This document shows, one piece after another, positions 1 to 8,124 of a DNA stretch of 29,388 bases. A program made the position numbers and the translations under genes. The notes under the pieces were generated by a model. It was not told the origin of the DNA, ran no database searches, and worked only from the letters and a program-made list of their open reading frames with translations. Origin of the DNA: a virus. Position 1 is the first letter of the stretch. Every line of letters begins with the position of its first letter. The DNA is taken from IMG/VR virus record IMGVR_UViG_3300037336_000234, positions 1 to 29,388 of that record; one strand, written 5' to 3'.

Positions 1-409
1 CTCCAGTCTCGGCTCCTACTACTTCTACGCCTACTAATTTACACCAAGGATACGATATAGAATGATCTATAGTATTAGTACCTGTTACTAGTGCTTGCCT
101 AAACCCAGTATTTCTAGCGAACAGCTTCTTAATAGTCCCATTACTGAGAGTTATTGTCTTGGAAGTAAAAGAAGGTGAGCTTTGAATAGTTACATCTCTC
201 CTATCTGTCTTGTTACCTAATGCCTTATAGTTAGTTTCAAAATCTAACAAGTCCGTAGTATCTGTAGGGTTTTTATCGAGGCTACAACGTACCTCAAATG
301 TACCATCCCCTACTCCTAGTTCGTATCTATCCTCTAACTCAAGGAATTGTATTGATAGTTTTTTAGCGTCTACAAAAGCTTTAAGCTCTGTCCAATTTAC
401 TTTTATCAT
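1..409 (-). CDS. Phage adsorption/tail-associated structural protein, C-terminus outside window
   Basis: The reading frame opens at ATG (407-409) and stays open to the left edge, giving 136 residues of an unfinished protein. Its start overlaps the TGA stop of the next gene upstream in an ATGA junction, so the two are translationally coupled. The first 70 residues resemble the N-terminus of that gene (406-1467): both begin with a WTELK motif at residues 6-10, and both carry an LDFE-N-(Y/F)-(K/Q)-A motif near residues 50-60. The two therefore share an N-terminal domain and arose by duplication. The location in a minus-strand run of fibre and adsorption genes suggests a virion protein. No enzyme motif is visible, and no function can be assigned beyond this context. 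Confidence 0.75.
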   Translation of the reverse strand, partial: MIKVNWTELKAFVDAKKLSIQFLELEDRYELGVGDGTFEVRCSLDKNPTDTTDLLDFETNYKALGNKTDRRDVTIQSSPSFTSKTITLSNGTIKKLFARNTGFRQALVTGTNTIDHSISYPWCKLVGVEVVGAETG

Positions 410-1467
410 GATTTTATTATCCCCACTAGTCCACCTTTAAACTTCTTGTTTCCATCAAGTTTACGGACTTGAATTTGAACGCTAGTATTAAATACTAAAG
501 GTTGAGTAGATCCCGAAGATGAAAACCTGAATGACTCTCCGTTTTGTCCAACTCCTATAGTCCTCGCTGTGAAATCATCTTCTAGTCCTATAGTCCTAAG
601 TAGCGAAGTGTCTAGGTTAATTACATTAACAGAATCTGCTACTACTCGTACTTCCCATGCTTCGATATCGGATTTTTCTAATTTAGTAACAAATCCTACG
701 AGTGCCCCTGCTCCTGTATAACTGTATAAAGTAACAAAGGTAGTACTTATAGTAGTGTCTATAGATACTCCTCCATTAGATGCATTTGCTTCATCATAGA
801 ATAGATTCCCTAAAGCAGAAGGAGCGGATATAACCTTAAGCCTGTCTCCTACATTTCCAATCAAAGCACTAGTAGTCGCTCCTCTAATTCTAGATTGCTG
901 CGTACCATCACTTAGAGCTGTAAATATTGAAGTTAATCTCTGAGCTACTCTTTTTATAAGTCCGTTAAGCCCACTGGTAGAGGTGTCAGTGGCGGCTGCT
1001 GCTTCAGATGTAGTTCCTATGCTAGTATTTAATGTGCTCTGTAAAGCAGATGTAGAAGCTCCTGTAGGGAGCGGTAGAGAAGCTGCTGATATAGGTTGAG
1101 TTGTTGTTCCAGTTGGATTTACTCTTAGAGGGTTGGTTAGGGTGCCTGCTTCTGTTCCGGTGTTGTCACGGAGGTTAGTATGAAGTCCTCCACCTGTAGT
1201 AGATTGAACAGGCGTCTGACTAACGCCAGATGCTGAGCTTCCGGCTAGTTTTAGATACTCTACTTGGTTTGCAGATGCTTGGAAGTTATTCTCAAAATCT
1301 AACTGATCTGTTCCTTTAGGAGTATTGATTGCTACTACAGCAAAAACTTGGAACTCTCCATTTTGTGCGTGTATTATATAGTTTAGATCACTTTCGATAA
1401 CATACTGAAGCTTAAAAGGCTTCCCTGATATATATGATTTTAACTCTGTCCATAGTACTTTTTCCAT
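406..1467 (-). CDS. Phage tail/adsorption structural protein with WTELK N-terminal domain
   Basis: This 353-residue protein starts at ATG 1465-1467, overlapping the TAA stop of the previous gene (TAATG), with a GAGGAG ribosome site 8 nt upstream. The N-terminal 75 residues (WTELK motif, then a DFENNF segment) match the N-terminus of the gene downstream. Residues about 78-100 contain SGVSQTPVQSTTGGGLHT, a segment also present near the start of the preceding gene (SGV-QTPV-STTSG-L-T). The middle has an LPLPTGASTSALQSTLNTS stretch, low in charge and rich in Ser, Thr and Ala, of a kind common in phage baseplate and fibre-attached proteins. The C-terminal 140 residues look like beta-strands. It is probably a virion protein of the adsorption apparatus; the exact role is unknown. 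Confidence 0.7.
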   Translation of the reverse strand: MEKVLWTELKSYISGKPFKLQYVIESDLNYIIHAQNGEFQVFAVVAINTPKGTDQLDFENNFQASANQVEYLKLAGSSASGVSQTPVQSTTGGGLHTNLRDNTGTEAGTLTNPLRVNPTGTTTQPISAASLPLPTGASTSALQSTLNTSIGTTSEAAAATDTSTSGLNGLIKRVAQRLTSIFTALSDGTQQSRIRGATTSALIGNVGDRLKVISAPSALGNLFYDEANASNGGVSIDTTISTTFVTLYSYTGAGALVGFVTKLEKSDIEAWEVRVVADSVNVINLDTSLLRTIGLEDDFTARTIGVGQNGESFRFSSSGSTQPLVFNTSVQIQVRKLDGNKKFKGGLVGIIKS

Positions 1468-2756
1468 TAGAATGTCTCCTCTAAATCTATAGCAGCAGTT
1501 ATTTTCCCGTTACCACTCAGAGTCCTAACTCTTATGATTAATACGTCAGGTATGTTATTTAAAGTATCATAGCTAATCTTTAAGTTCTTAGCGAGATTAC
1601 TTAATTCTATATTAATTGTAGAGCTTAGGTATCCAGATGATATTATTTTTCCTCCGGTAGCTGAGGTTAATCCTACGTTATACTCTGCTATACTCTCTGT
1701 CTGAGATACCCAGGTACCTCCTGCTGCAGTAGAGTTTAAAATTACTTCGTAATATAATATACTATTTGATGAAGTGAATAAACTGAGTCTGACAGGGGTT
1801 AGCAGGGCTTTACTGAAAGCTGCCTGTAGTCTTACTGCTATTGGAAAAGCAAACGAACTTGATTCTACTGACTTTTCATTTTGCTGGTTAGACACTGAGG
1901 TTCTACTATCAGTAATATTAGTGTCCCCTTCTCCTGCTACACTACAACTACTATGAGACATGCTTGTAGAACTGGCAGTAACTCCTGTATTTGCTATTCT
2001 AAAAGATATGGGAAGAGATCCTCTTTGGTGAAAAGGAGCTGTTATGTTTAAATTAGACACTTCATGGCAGTAGTTTAATTTGCCTCCTGAGTAGATTCCG
2101 AATCTAATTCTACCAAAACCATACCATGTATAGTCTAGGGCATATATCTGAGGTTTAGTTAAATCTAGGTTTAGCCCACTAATCCCTGTACCGTCTAGCT
2201 TGTCTATGTTCCAGTTAGTTCTAGCTACAGAATTTGTAACAGGTGAGCCTGAGGTAGAGGTTCTTATGTTTACGTTTTGAGTAGTGCCGTTTACAGAGAA
2301 GAAGAGTCCATCTCCTGCATCAAACATTCCTGCTTCTTGAATTACGTTAGTTTTTGGAGAGGAGAAGTAAGCTACAAAAGATGTAACAAATGATCGACCG
2401 GGGAGATAAGGTATGTATGCTCTGGTTCTTAGTTGAGCTGAAGATCCACTATTTGTGTTTACAGTTAATGTTTTTCTTGCGAGAGGCTGATCATAAGTAA
2501 TAGTACCACCTGACGCAACTAGTGAAGGCCAGTCAAAGGTGTGAGCAGAATCACTGAATTTCGCAGCATAAAGCACTACTGAGTTTGTAACTCTTAATTT
2601 GCCTAGAGCATCTACACCAGGACCGTCAGCAAATACTGATTCAGTTTTAAGTCTTCCGCTAGTGGTAGAGCCTACCGGAGTTTGTTCGACCCCGGTAGAA
2701 TCAGCACCTGTAATTTTTACTGTTTGAGCAGCGTCTTTATCTGATAAATCAGCCAT
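1467..2756 (-). CDS. Phage tail/adsorption structural protein (beta-rich)
   Basis: This protein has 429 residues; the ATG at 2754-2756 has an AGGG ribosome site 9 nt upstream and follows the preceding stop by 6 nt. Residues 17-40 carry the SGVxQTPVxSTTSGxLxT linker shared with the next gene. Residues about 100-260 contain segments I associate with a widespread phage structural family: a WNIDKLDGTG motif, then a DYTWYGFGRIRFGIYSGGK motif, and later an IANTGVTASSTSM motif. In that family the region is thought to form a beta-sandwich, but no biochemical role is known to me. Context (fibre and adsorption operon) and composition (Ser/Thr/Asn-rich, few charges) support a virion surface or tail protein. 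Confidence 0.7.
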   Translation of the reverse strand: MADLSDKDAAQTVKITGADSTGVEQTPVGSTTSGRLKTESVFADGPGVDALGKLRVTNSVVLYAAKFSDSAHTFDWPSLVASGGTITYDQPLARKTLTVNTNSGSSAQLRTRAYIPYLPGRSFVTSFVAYFSSPKTNVIQEAGMFDAGDGLFFSVNGTTQNVNIRTSTSGSPVTNSVARTNWNIDKLDGTGISGLNLDLTKPQIYALDYTWYGFGRIRFGIYSGGKLNYCHEVSNLNITAPFHQRGSLPISFRIANTGVTASSTSMSHSSCSVAGEGDTNITDSRTSVSNQQNEKSVESSSFAFPIAVRLQAAFSKALLTPVRLSLFTSSNSILYYEVILNSTAAGGTWVSQTESIAEYNVGLTSATGGKIISSGYLSSTINIELSNLAKNLKISYDTLNNIPDVLIIRVRTLSGNGKITAAIDLEETF

Positions 2757-2762
2757 TTAATA

Positions 2763-3791
2763 TTACCCTAAAATTGCAACAATCGTACTATACACATCTT
2801 GAGCTTGATTGTCTCTGTTAGTTCTAATAACCCTAACTCTGGCACCAGCAGGGATTGCTGCGTACTTAGAAAGGATCATGTCGCAATCAGGGTCAGCAGT
2901 TGAGTTGAATCTAACACATATAGTGTTAAATACTCCTGTAGCCGATCCTGTTTCTACTTGAACTTCTACTTTCATCTTACCAGAAGCACTACCTAAAACC
3001 TGATACAGTTTTGAAGCAGATGCGAATACTAGGTCTTGAGTAGAAGTAGCACCAGCGGCTACAGCAGCAGCAGTGTTGTAATTAACGATCTCTGTTCCAA
3101 CGTCTTCTTGGATTACAACGTTAATTGATCCATCTGTGTTAACTCCAAGAAAGTCTGTACCGTCTCCAACTTTAATACTATCGCTTACATGAGATATATC
3201 ACGAATATCAAGATCTGTAGCGGATACAGTAATACTTTCTAGAGCTGCGAGAGTTGCTGCGTCTAGAGCAATGACTGATCCTCCTACATCAACTTTATCA
3301 GTGGAGAAAGCTAAGTCTCTAATATCTAAGTCAGTAGCAGATACAGTAATGTTCTCAAGAGCTGCAAGAGTTGCTGCATCTAGCGCTACTTCAGATCCAG
3401 TAACATCTACTTTATCAGTAGCGAACACTAGGTCTCTAATGTCTAGATCTGTAGCAGATACGGTAGCAGTAACAGATGATCCTGAAACGTCAACTTTATC
3501 TGTAGCAAATACTAAGTCACGGATATCGAGGTCAGTAGCTGATACAGTGATGTTCTCTAAAGCAGCTAGTGTAGCAGCGTCTAAAGCAATCTCTGAACCA
3601 GAAACGTCTACTTTGTCAGTAGCGAATACTAGGTCTCTAATATCGAAGTCTGTTGCAGATATATTGGCATTAATAGAGCCATCTGCTTCAACTTTTAATT
3701 GTTGAGAAGATACAGTGCCGTCGCCAATTCGGACAACTACATCTCCATCATTTTCGGTCCTAATCGGTAAACTCGAATCGTAATCACTCAT
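2763..3791 (-). CDS. Repeat-containing phage structural protein
   Basis: This 342-residue protein starts at ATG 3789-3791. Residues about 45-210 are made of five copies of a unit beginning SATDLDIRDLVFATDKVDV, most followed by a linker with LDAATLAALENITV; the middle unit has a short linker instead. The units are very similar as protein, but their codons differ at many synonymous positions, so the array is old and kept by selection. The last 110 residues are non-repetitive, with a beta-strand pattern and a SASGKMKVEVQVETG motif typical of a small virion beta-sandwich. The repeat array is probably a shaft or spacer, and the C-terminal domain a decoration or receptor-contact domain. It sits in the same operon as the other adsorption proteins. 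Confidence 0.7.
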   Translation of the reverse strand: MSDYDSSLPIRTENDGDVVVRIGDGTVSSQQLKVEADGSINANISATDFDIRDLVFATDKVDVSGSEIALDAATLAALENITVSATDLDIRDLVFATDKVDVSGSSVTATVSATDLDIRDLVFATDKVDVTGSEVALDAATLAALENITVSATDLDIRDLAFSTDKVDVGGSVIALDAATLAALESITVSATDLDIRDISHVSDSIKVGDGTDFLGVNTDGSINVVIQEDVGTEIVNYNTAAAVAAGATSTQDLVFASASKLYQVLGSASGKMKVEVQVETGSATGVFNTICVRFNSTADPDCDMILSKYAAIPAGARVRVIRTNRDNQAQDVYSTIVAILG

Positions 3792-3980
3792 TTATTCCTC
3801 GCCCTTTGTTAATTCCGCAATCTCTACGGAAAGTTCGTTTTGTTTTTTTATTTGAATTTCAATTAAAGACTCTAATCGCTTAATCTCTTCCATCTTTTCT
3901 TCAATCTTAAGCTCTTGCTCTTCTCGTGCTAATTGAACTCTTGAAAGTTCTAGCTTTTTTCTTTTTATTTCTATGCTCAT
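3792..3980 (-). CDS. Small coiled-coil protein
   Basis: This protein has 62 residues with ATG at 3978-3980. It is packed 2 nt after the stop of 3983-5068, and its own stop abuts the next start. Almost the whole protein is a charged heptad pattern (Glu, Lys, Leu and Ile at coiled-coil spacing; LELSRVQLAREEQELKIEE in the first half), predicting one long helical coiled coil with no membrane segment. A trimeric or dimeric connector or a chaperone for the neighbouring structural proteins would fit its position, but no family is recognised. The tight packing and strong helix pattern make a real gene likely. Confidence 0.65.
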   Translation of the reverse strand: MSIEIKRKKLELSRVQLAREEQELKIEEKMEEIKRLESLIEIQIKKQNELSVEIAELTKGEE

Positions 3981-3982
3981 AA

Positions 3983-5068
3983 TTATCCTTCCAATATTTG
4001 TAGTCTTGATGTAAAATCACCTAAGTCAGGGCGATTATGATAAACTCTAACTTCTATTAATTGTCCTACTGATATGTTCAACCCTTGATTGAAATTGAAT
4101 ATAGCGTCTAAAGTGCTTCCGAAATATGTAAGCTTCCTGTCCTGCAACACTCCAGCTATATAAAGTTCATAGGTAGCTATGTTCGTCCCAGACATTTCCA
4201 CCTTCTGGAGAAACACTGGGGCAGTAGCTGTATATGATACTAGGACTTCTGTAATGCCTGTGGCAACATCTGTAACTTCATTAAAGAATGATTTAAGCTC
4301 TTGCCCTGTACTAACTACGTTTACGTTTAATGATCCATCAGGGTTTATCTGTAGATCATCCCCATCTCCGTCCGTTAAAGATACTGATCCTACTTGGACT
4401 TCAGGGTTCTTATTAAACTTTCCGCTATATATATCGAAATAGTATCCTTTAAGTACTTGACCTTCAAAGATAGGGTCAACACCTTGATATTCTATTTCTA
4501 TTTCAGCTACCAGTTCTTGAGTACCGTCTACACCTGTAATAGTAAAACCAGTGTTTATATCGCCACTAGCATCTACCTCTCCTAAACCGTTAGTGTTTAT
4601 ACTAAGGTTAGCTCCGTTTCTTATAACAGGAGAGAAGTACTTGTTCCAGGTGGCGTCGATCTGTGCTTTTGTTATAGCTGCTACAATTTCAGCGCTGTCT
4701 GTAGAATCAAGTATGACCTGCAATATCTTAGCGCCAGGGTAGATCGGAGCTGTACCTATTCCATCGACTGTATAATATATTAACGCTACGGAGTTATCTG
4801 GAGCAGTTCTCAATAAGAATGATTTTCCAGCTAAGCCTGAGGCGGCTAAGCATTGGATATTAGTTATATGTGATTTAGTTCCACGGTAGTACTTAACCGT
4901 TGTAGGATTGTTGTTAACGTCGTAATCAGCTCTAAAATGAGAATAATACCCTACAGCACTTCTAGAATCAAGAGTTCGTATAGATTGACCGTAGAAATCA
5001 TGGACTTCTTTAGCGATCAACCCAGGATCATATATGCTGTTGTTATTACCGGAGAATACTGTCTTCAA
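3983..5068 (-). CDS. Phage structural protein of adsorption operon, TTG start
   Basis: This protein has 361 residues. The only start matching the ribosome site is TTG at 5066-5068, with AGAGG 9 nt upstream; no ATG or GTG lies in frame nearby. A late-promoter element (5089-5100) lies 20 nt upstream of the start, so this gene probably leads the transcript that covers the leftmost structural genes. The protein has a mixed alpha/beta N-terminal half (to about residue 200), then a short motif, LTDGDGDDLQINPDGSLNVN, also seen in simplified form in the neighbour at 2763-3791 (VEADGSINAN, VNTDGSINVV). A C-terminal beta-sandwich-like domain of about 100 residues follows. It is probably a virion protein; no catalytic motif is seen. 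Confidence 0.7.
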   Translation of the reverse strand: MKTVFSGNNNSIYDPGLIAKEVHDFYGQSIRTLDSRSAVGYYSHFRADYDVNNNPTTVKYYRGTKSHITNIQCLAASGLAGKSFLLRTAPDNSVALIYYTVDGIGTAPIYPGAKILQVILDSTDSAEIVAAITKAQIDATWNKYFSPVIRNGANLSINTNGLGEVDASGDINTGFTITGVDGTQELVAEIEIEYQGVDPIFEGQVLKGYYFDIYSGKFNKNPEVQVGSVSLTDGDGDDLQINPDGSLNVNVVSTGQELKSFFNEVTDVATGITEVLVSYTATAPVFLQKVEMSGTNIATYELYIAGVLQDRKLTYFGSTLDAIFNFNQGLNISVGQLIEVRVYHNRPDLGDFTSRLQILEG

Positions 5069-5088
5069 TGAAGTTTACCTCTAACATC

Positions 5089-5100
5089 TAATAGTAAATA
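5089..5100 (-). promoter_or_regulatory. Putative phage late promoter (TTTACTATTA element)
   Basis: Read on the minus strand, the element is TATTTACTATTAGATG, between the stop at 5108 and the TTG start at 5068. It is one of seven copies in this window, six of them upstream of minus-strand late genes. No conserved -35 hexamer is found 15-19 nt upstream. The ACTATTAG core resembles single-subunit phage RNA polymerase promoters; that identification is inference. Confidence 0.6.
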
Positions 5101-5107
5101 TCAGGGC

Positions 5108-5581
5108 TTACTTAACGTTTTTAAGTGCTTGTAATCTCGCCTGGTGAGCTGGTGAATTCTTATAGTTCTTATATGCTTCTATTTCTGCTAAGAGTGTTTT
5201 CTCTCCTTCCACATCTCCAGCTGTTTCAGGTCTTATAGCTTCATAGGCTTGTCCTAAGAAAGGTATATCTCCTGGAATCTCCTCGGCAGCAGCAGATGCG
5301 TCTCCTGTAGTAGCGAAAGTAGTAGCAGCTCCTATTAAGGGAATAGCTCCTAATACTTTTTTACCGGCTTGTGATCCCATGCCTTTTAAAGCATTAATCT
5401 TAGCCATAAAGTCTGATCCCGATATTTTATTTTGAATTTCTTTTGTATTTATTTTATCAGTAACGCCTTTTACTACGGGGTTATTAAATCCTTGAGACAA
5501 TTGCTTATCTAATATAACGTCTTTTGTAGAGTTTTTTAAATTACTTAATTCAAATTGTCTTGGAGGTTGTTTCTTTTCCAT
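5108..5581 (-). CDS. Hypothetical virion or ejection-type protein with hydrophobic centre
   Basis: This protein has 157 residues; the ATG at 5579-5581 has only a weak ribosome site. The N-terminal 60 residues are polar and helical. Residues about 71-100 form a hydrophobic Gly/Ala-rich segment (KKVLGAIPLIGAATTFATTG) followed by DASAAAEE and an acidic, proline-containing stretch; the end is helical and basic. A similar hydrophobic-then-acidic layout occurs in the head-module protein at 15773-16657. Such segments occur in phage proteins that insert into membranes during DNA ejection, but this is only a compositional analogy. A hairpin (5603-5628) lies just upstream, and a late-promoter element lies just downstream of the gene. 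Confidence 0.6.
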   Translation of the reverse strand: MEKKQPPRQFELSNLKNSTKDVILDKQLSQGFNNPVVKGVTDKINTKEIQNKISGSDFMAKINALKGMGSQAGKKVLGAIPLIGAATTFATTGDASAAAEEIPGDIPFLGQAYEAIRPETAGDVEGEKTLLAEIEAYKNYKNSPAHQARLQALKNVK

Positions 5582-5602
5582 ATAATTTACTCACAATTAT
5601 AA

Positions 5603-5636
5603 GCACCGGAGAAATTAATCCCCGGTGCTATTTTTA
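5603..5636. terminator. Hairpin terminator or attenuator inside late operon
   Basis: The perfect 7-bp stem GCACCGG (5603-5609) pairs with CCGGTGC (5622-5628) around a 12-nt loop. The T-rich tail TATTTTTATTT follows on the plus-strand side. On the minus strand the sequence after the stem is AT-rich but lacks a clean T-run. As an intrinsic terminator it is therefore better for plus-strand (antisense) transcription. For the late operon it may only attenuate or protect a 3' end. Confidence 0.5.
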
Positions 5637-5637
5637 T

Positions 5638-7308
5638 TTATACAGTAGTTGTTAAAGCTCTGAACTTAATCAAACCAGTAACAAACCCTGCATTGTTTGT
5701 ACTAGTATATTGAATCTGTCCAGCTGAAGTTATTGAGAAAACTATTCCTGAATCATCACCTACAGAATCAACTGAAATGTTGAATGATCCTGCTTTGTTA
5801 ATCCCTTGAATATCTACTTGCTCATATAGATCAGCAGTAGCATCAATCTCTACAGAAACAAGGGCACTGAAAGATCTTACTACACCAGCAGCAAAAGCAA
5901 ATCCTGTTACATCAGCAGCAGCAACTTGATTGTTAGCTAGAGAGAAAGAAGTCTCTTGAATGTCTCCGGCTGATCCAACGGCTGGGATAGGATAGAAGCC
6001 CTTAGTCCCTGATCCGTTTGTACCATAATACTGTGTATTACCTGGAGAAGCTGCATCGTTTACTAATTTAATACCTGAAGCATCTGAATCGATTGATAGC
6101 TGAGTTTTAACATCAGCGACAACTGAAGGAGTTGCATCATTGTACGTAAGGTTAACAGTATCCGAGTTAGCTAGTATTCCACCAACTGTATCTTGAGCTG
6201 CTTCGTCAAAGTCAGTAACTTGCGTAGAAGGGATTGCAATTGCAGTTGAAGCAGAAGATGTTAAACGACCTTGCTGATCTACAGTGATTGCAGAAACTTC
6301 CGTAGCAGATCCGTATGATCCTGGAGTTACAACAGTATCTGAAAGTTTAATACCAGAAGCTGATTTAGAGAGTGTTGCTCCGTCTAGTTCTAGAGCTAAT
6401 TGACCGGCAATGAACTGTAGACCTTGACCATCTTGATCTACTGAAATACTAGATCCTGAAACTGTAATACCATCATCACCTGTTAATCCTGAAACAGAAT
6501 TAAAGAATGTGAAATTAATAGCATCTGTCCCAAGTGTAGTAACGACACCAAATTGAATAAAAATCTTACCTTGGTTTAAAGTACCTTCTTGAACAGCTAC
6601 GAAAGCCTTATTAATCTCATCAATAGGAGAGATTGAATCAAAGTCTGTAGATCTTGTCCATGCACCTGAAGCAGCGATATAAATACCGTTCTCTTCTGGT
6701 AAAGTCTGAGACTTTACTAATACTCTATCTCCTGCTGAAAGAGCTATTCCATCAACAGTAAGTAATGTACCAGTTGCTAAATCAATATTAGCTGTAGAAG
6801 CGGCTTTAACAGCTTCTTTAGGTCTTAGACCTTCAAGAGCGTTATCGACATATTCTTTAGTAGCAGCATCAGAGCTAGCGGTAGGAGAAGCTAGAGATGT
6901 AATCTTAAATCCGCCCATTGATTGAGCGCCTGTATAGGTAACTGATCCGTCTTTTTTAATAACTTCAGAGTCTAATGCTCTAGTGTCAATGTCAGATTGA
7001 AGTTCGTCAACAGCACCCTGAATGTCGGTAGCAGCTAAATTCCCTGATGGGATGTTGGAGATTGCAGATGCATCATGAGCATCAACAGCATCAGCAATGT
7101 GATTGTCAATAGCATTTTGAGCAGTTGTAAGTTGAGTTTGAATTGAACTAGTAACACCTGAAACGAATTCAAGCTCAGCGTCAGTAGTAACACTGGAAGT
7201 AATTTCTCCACTAGCGTTAATAGATAAAGCTTTTGAAGCTGATTCATTTGGAAGTACTAACTCACCTTCTACGACTACGTTGTTCTTAAATTTTCTAGGA
7301 TCGCTCAT
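5638..7308 (-). CDS. Tail fibre protein
   Basis: This protein has 556 residues; the ATG at 7306-7308 has AAGGAG 8 nt upstream. The N-terminus contains the fibre-shaft motif DAVDAHDASAISNIPSGNLA (about residues 71-90) and DIQGAVDELQSDIDTRA, both also found in the large fibre at 9280-12111. Residues about 120-235 contain MGGFKITSLASPTASSDAAT and a domain with GDRVLVKSQTLPEENGIY and GAWTRSTDFD, a module common in tail fibres and collar-type fibre proteins. The rest is beta-rich. The last 100 residues resemble the C-terminal domain of the 156-residue protein at 12127-12597 (pattern G-I/V-x-SITSAGQIQYTS...GLIKFRA). It probably forms a trimeric fibre used for host attachment. Confidence 0.8.
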   Translation of the reverse strand: MSDPRKFKNNVVVEGELVLPNESASKALSINASGEITSSVTTDAELEFVSGVTSSIQTQLTTAQNAIDNHIADAVDAHDASAISNIPSGNLAATDIQGAVDELQSDIDTRALDSEVIKKDGSVTYTGAQSMGGFKITSLASPTASSDAATKEYVDNALEGLRPKEAVKAASTANIDLATGTLLTVDGIALSAGDRVLVKSQTLPEENGIYIAASGAWTRSTDFDSISPIDEINKAFVAVQEGTLNQGKIFIQFGVVTTLGTDAINFTFFNSVSGLTGDDGITVSGSSISVDQDGQGLQFIAGQLALELDGATLSKSASGIKLSDTVVTPGSYGSATEVSAITVDQQGRLTSSASTAIAIPSTQVTDFDEAAQDTVGGILANSDTVNLTYNDATPSVVADVKTQLSIDSDASGIKLVNDAASPGNTQYYGTNGSGTKGFYPIPAVGSAGDIQETSFSLANNQVAAADVTGFAFAAGVVRSFSALVSVEIDATADLYEQVDIQGINKAGSFNISVDSVGDDSGIVFSITSAGQIQYTSTNNAGFVTGLIKFRALTTTV

Positions 7309-7320
7309 GTTTATATCTCC

Positions 7321-7710
7321 TTAAGATATTAGTATTTTTCCGGTAAATCGGAGGTCAGGAACAGAGTTTATTGTTATAATTACATCTTCAGAACTGTTAA
7401 CATTAACTCCTGTTTCTACTTGTAAATAATCTGATCCTACTAATTCAAACACTTGAACCGTGGGATTGTTTCTATTATGTGTAGCTTTTAGAACGGTTAA
7501 AGAATATGATCCGCTTATTAGTGTCCAGTCTGTGCTATTGTTAAATGTTATGTTATACTTGGAAGAGGAACTCGCTGCTAGTTCGTCTATAGCTCCTTGT
7601 ACGTCATTAGATGCTAGTCCTGAAGTATCGTTGTCATATACTACATTTGCAGCAGATGATGATCCTGATCCAGTTCCTGCATACCCTAGGCGTTTTACAA
7701 TATTTGCCAT
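7321..7710 (-). CDS. Small fibre-tip or decoration protein
   Basis: This protein has 129 residues; the ATG at 7708-7710 has GGAG 9 nt upstream. A short N-terminal part ends in the NDVQGAIDELA motif that closes shaft repeats in the two large fibre proteins here. It is followed by an 80-residue beta-rich domain (YNITFNNSTDWTLISGSYSL, later TVQVFELVGSDYLQVETGV). That arrangement, a fragment of shaft joined to a compact beta domain, suggests a fibre-tip or fibre-associated protein assembled with the product of 5638-7308. The genes are 12 nt apart and co-transcribed. No enzymatic residues are apparent. Confidence 0.65.
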   Translation of the reverse strand: MANIVKRLGYAGTGSGSSSAANVVYDNDTSGLASNDVQGAIDELAASSSSKYNITFNNSTDWTLISGSYSLTVLKATHNRNNPTVQVFELVGSDYLQVETGVNVNSSEDVIITINSVPDLRFTGKILIS

Positions 7711-7736
7711 AAACTAAGTCTCCATTTTTTTGTAAC

Positions 7737-8087
7737 TCAATGTGCTTGAACCGCTACGTACTTTATTTCAATTACGTCGATTGAACCAGCAGTGACCTCT
7801 ATGAATATCCTAGCGTACTGTGCTCCCGATCCATTTAAATCAAAAAGAACTACTCCTGATGAATCTACTATAAGTGCTAGACTTTCTTCGATTGTTGCAA
7901 AGTTCTCATCGTCATTAGAAAGCTGGACGTAGACTTTTAAATCTGCTCCTACTCCGTTTTCATATAGAACACTTATAGAAAATGCTGATATTCTATCATC
8001 TAAAGAAACACTGGGACTATTCCAGTCTGTATTAATCGTCTCAGGAGCTAATAATAGCTGCTTCTTTTTTATCTGATCAAAAACCAT
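7737..8087 (-). CDS. Small beta-sandwich virion/decoration-like protein
   Basis: This protein has 116 residues; the ATG at 8085-8087 has AGGGGA 7 nt upstream, and a late-promoter variant (8108-8120) lies just beyond. The sequence alternates hydrophobic strands with polar turns (LKVYVQLSNDDENFATIEES, FDLNGSGAQYARIFIEVT, then an IDVIEIKYVA strand). This is the profile of the small beta-sandwich proteins phages place on tails or capsids. I recognise the pattern (NDxENFxTI...DLNGSGAxYARxFIEV) from other phage hypothetical proteins but know no function. It heads a short operon that continues into the fibre proteins 7321-7710 and 5638-7308. Confidence 0.65.
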   Translation of the reverse strand: MVFDQIKKKQLLLAPETINTDWNSPSVSLDDRISAFSISVLYENGVGADLKVYVQLSNDDENFATIEESLALIVDSSGVVLFDLNGSGAQYARIFIEVTAGSIDVIEIKYVAVQAH

Positions 8088-8107
8088 GTTATTTTCCCCT
8101 ACTAATA

Positions 8108-8120
8108 TAATAGTATATTA
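8108..8120 (-). promoter_or_regulatory. Putative late promoter, variant copy
   Basis: The minus strand reads TAATATACTATTATATTAG, so TATACTATTA replaces the TTTACTATTA found at the other six sites. It lies in the 37-nt gap between the holin-like gene and the ATG at 8087, followed by the AGGGGA ribosome site. It is the only diverged copy, hence lower confidence. Confidence 0.45.
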
Positions 8121-8124
8121 CCTG

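Noticed and set aside
3271-3705. A 144-codon plus-strand frame inside the repeat protein gene
   Set aside because: It is the antisense reading of the repeated units of 2763-3791 and has no ribosome site or promoter.
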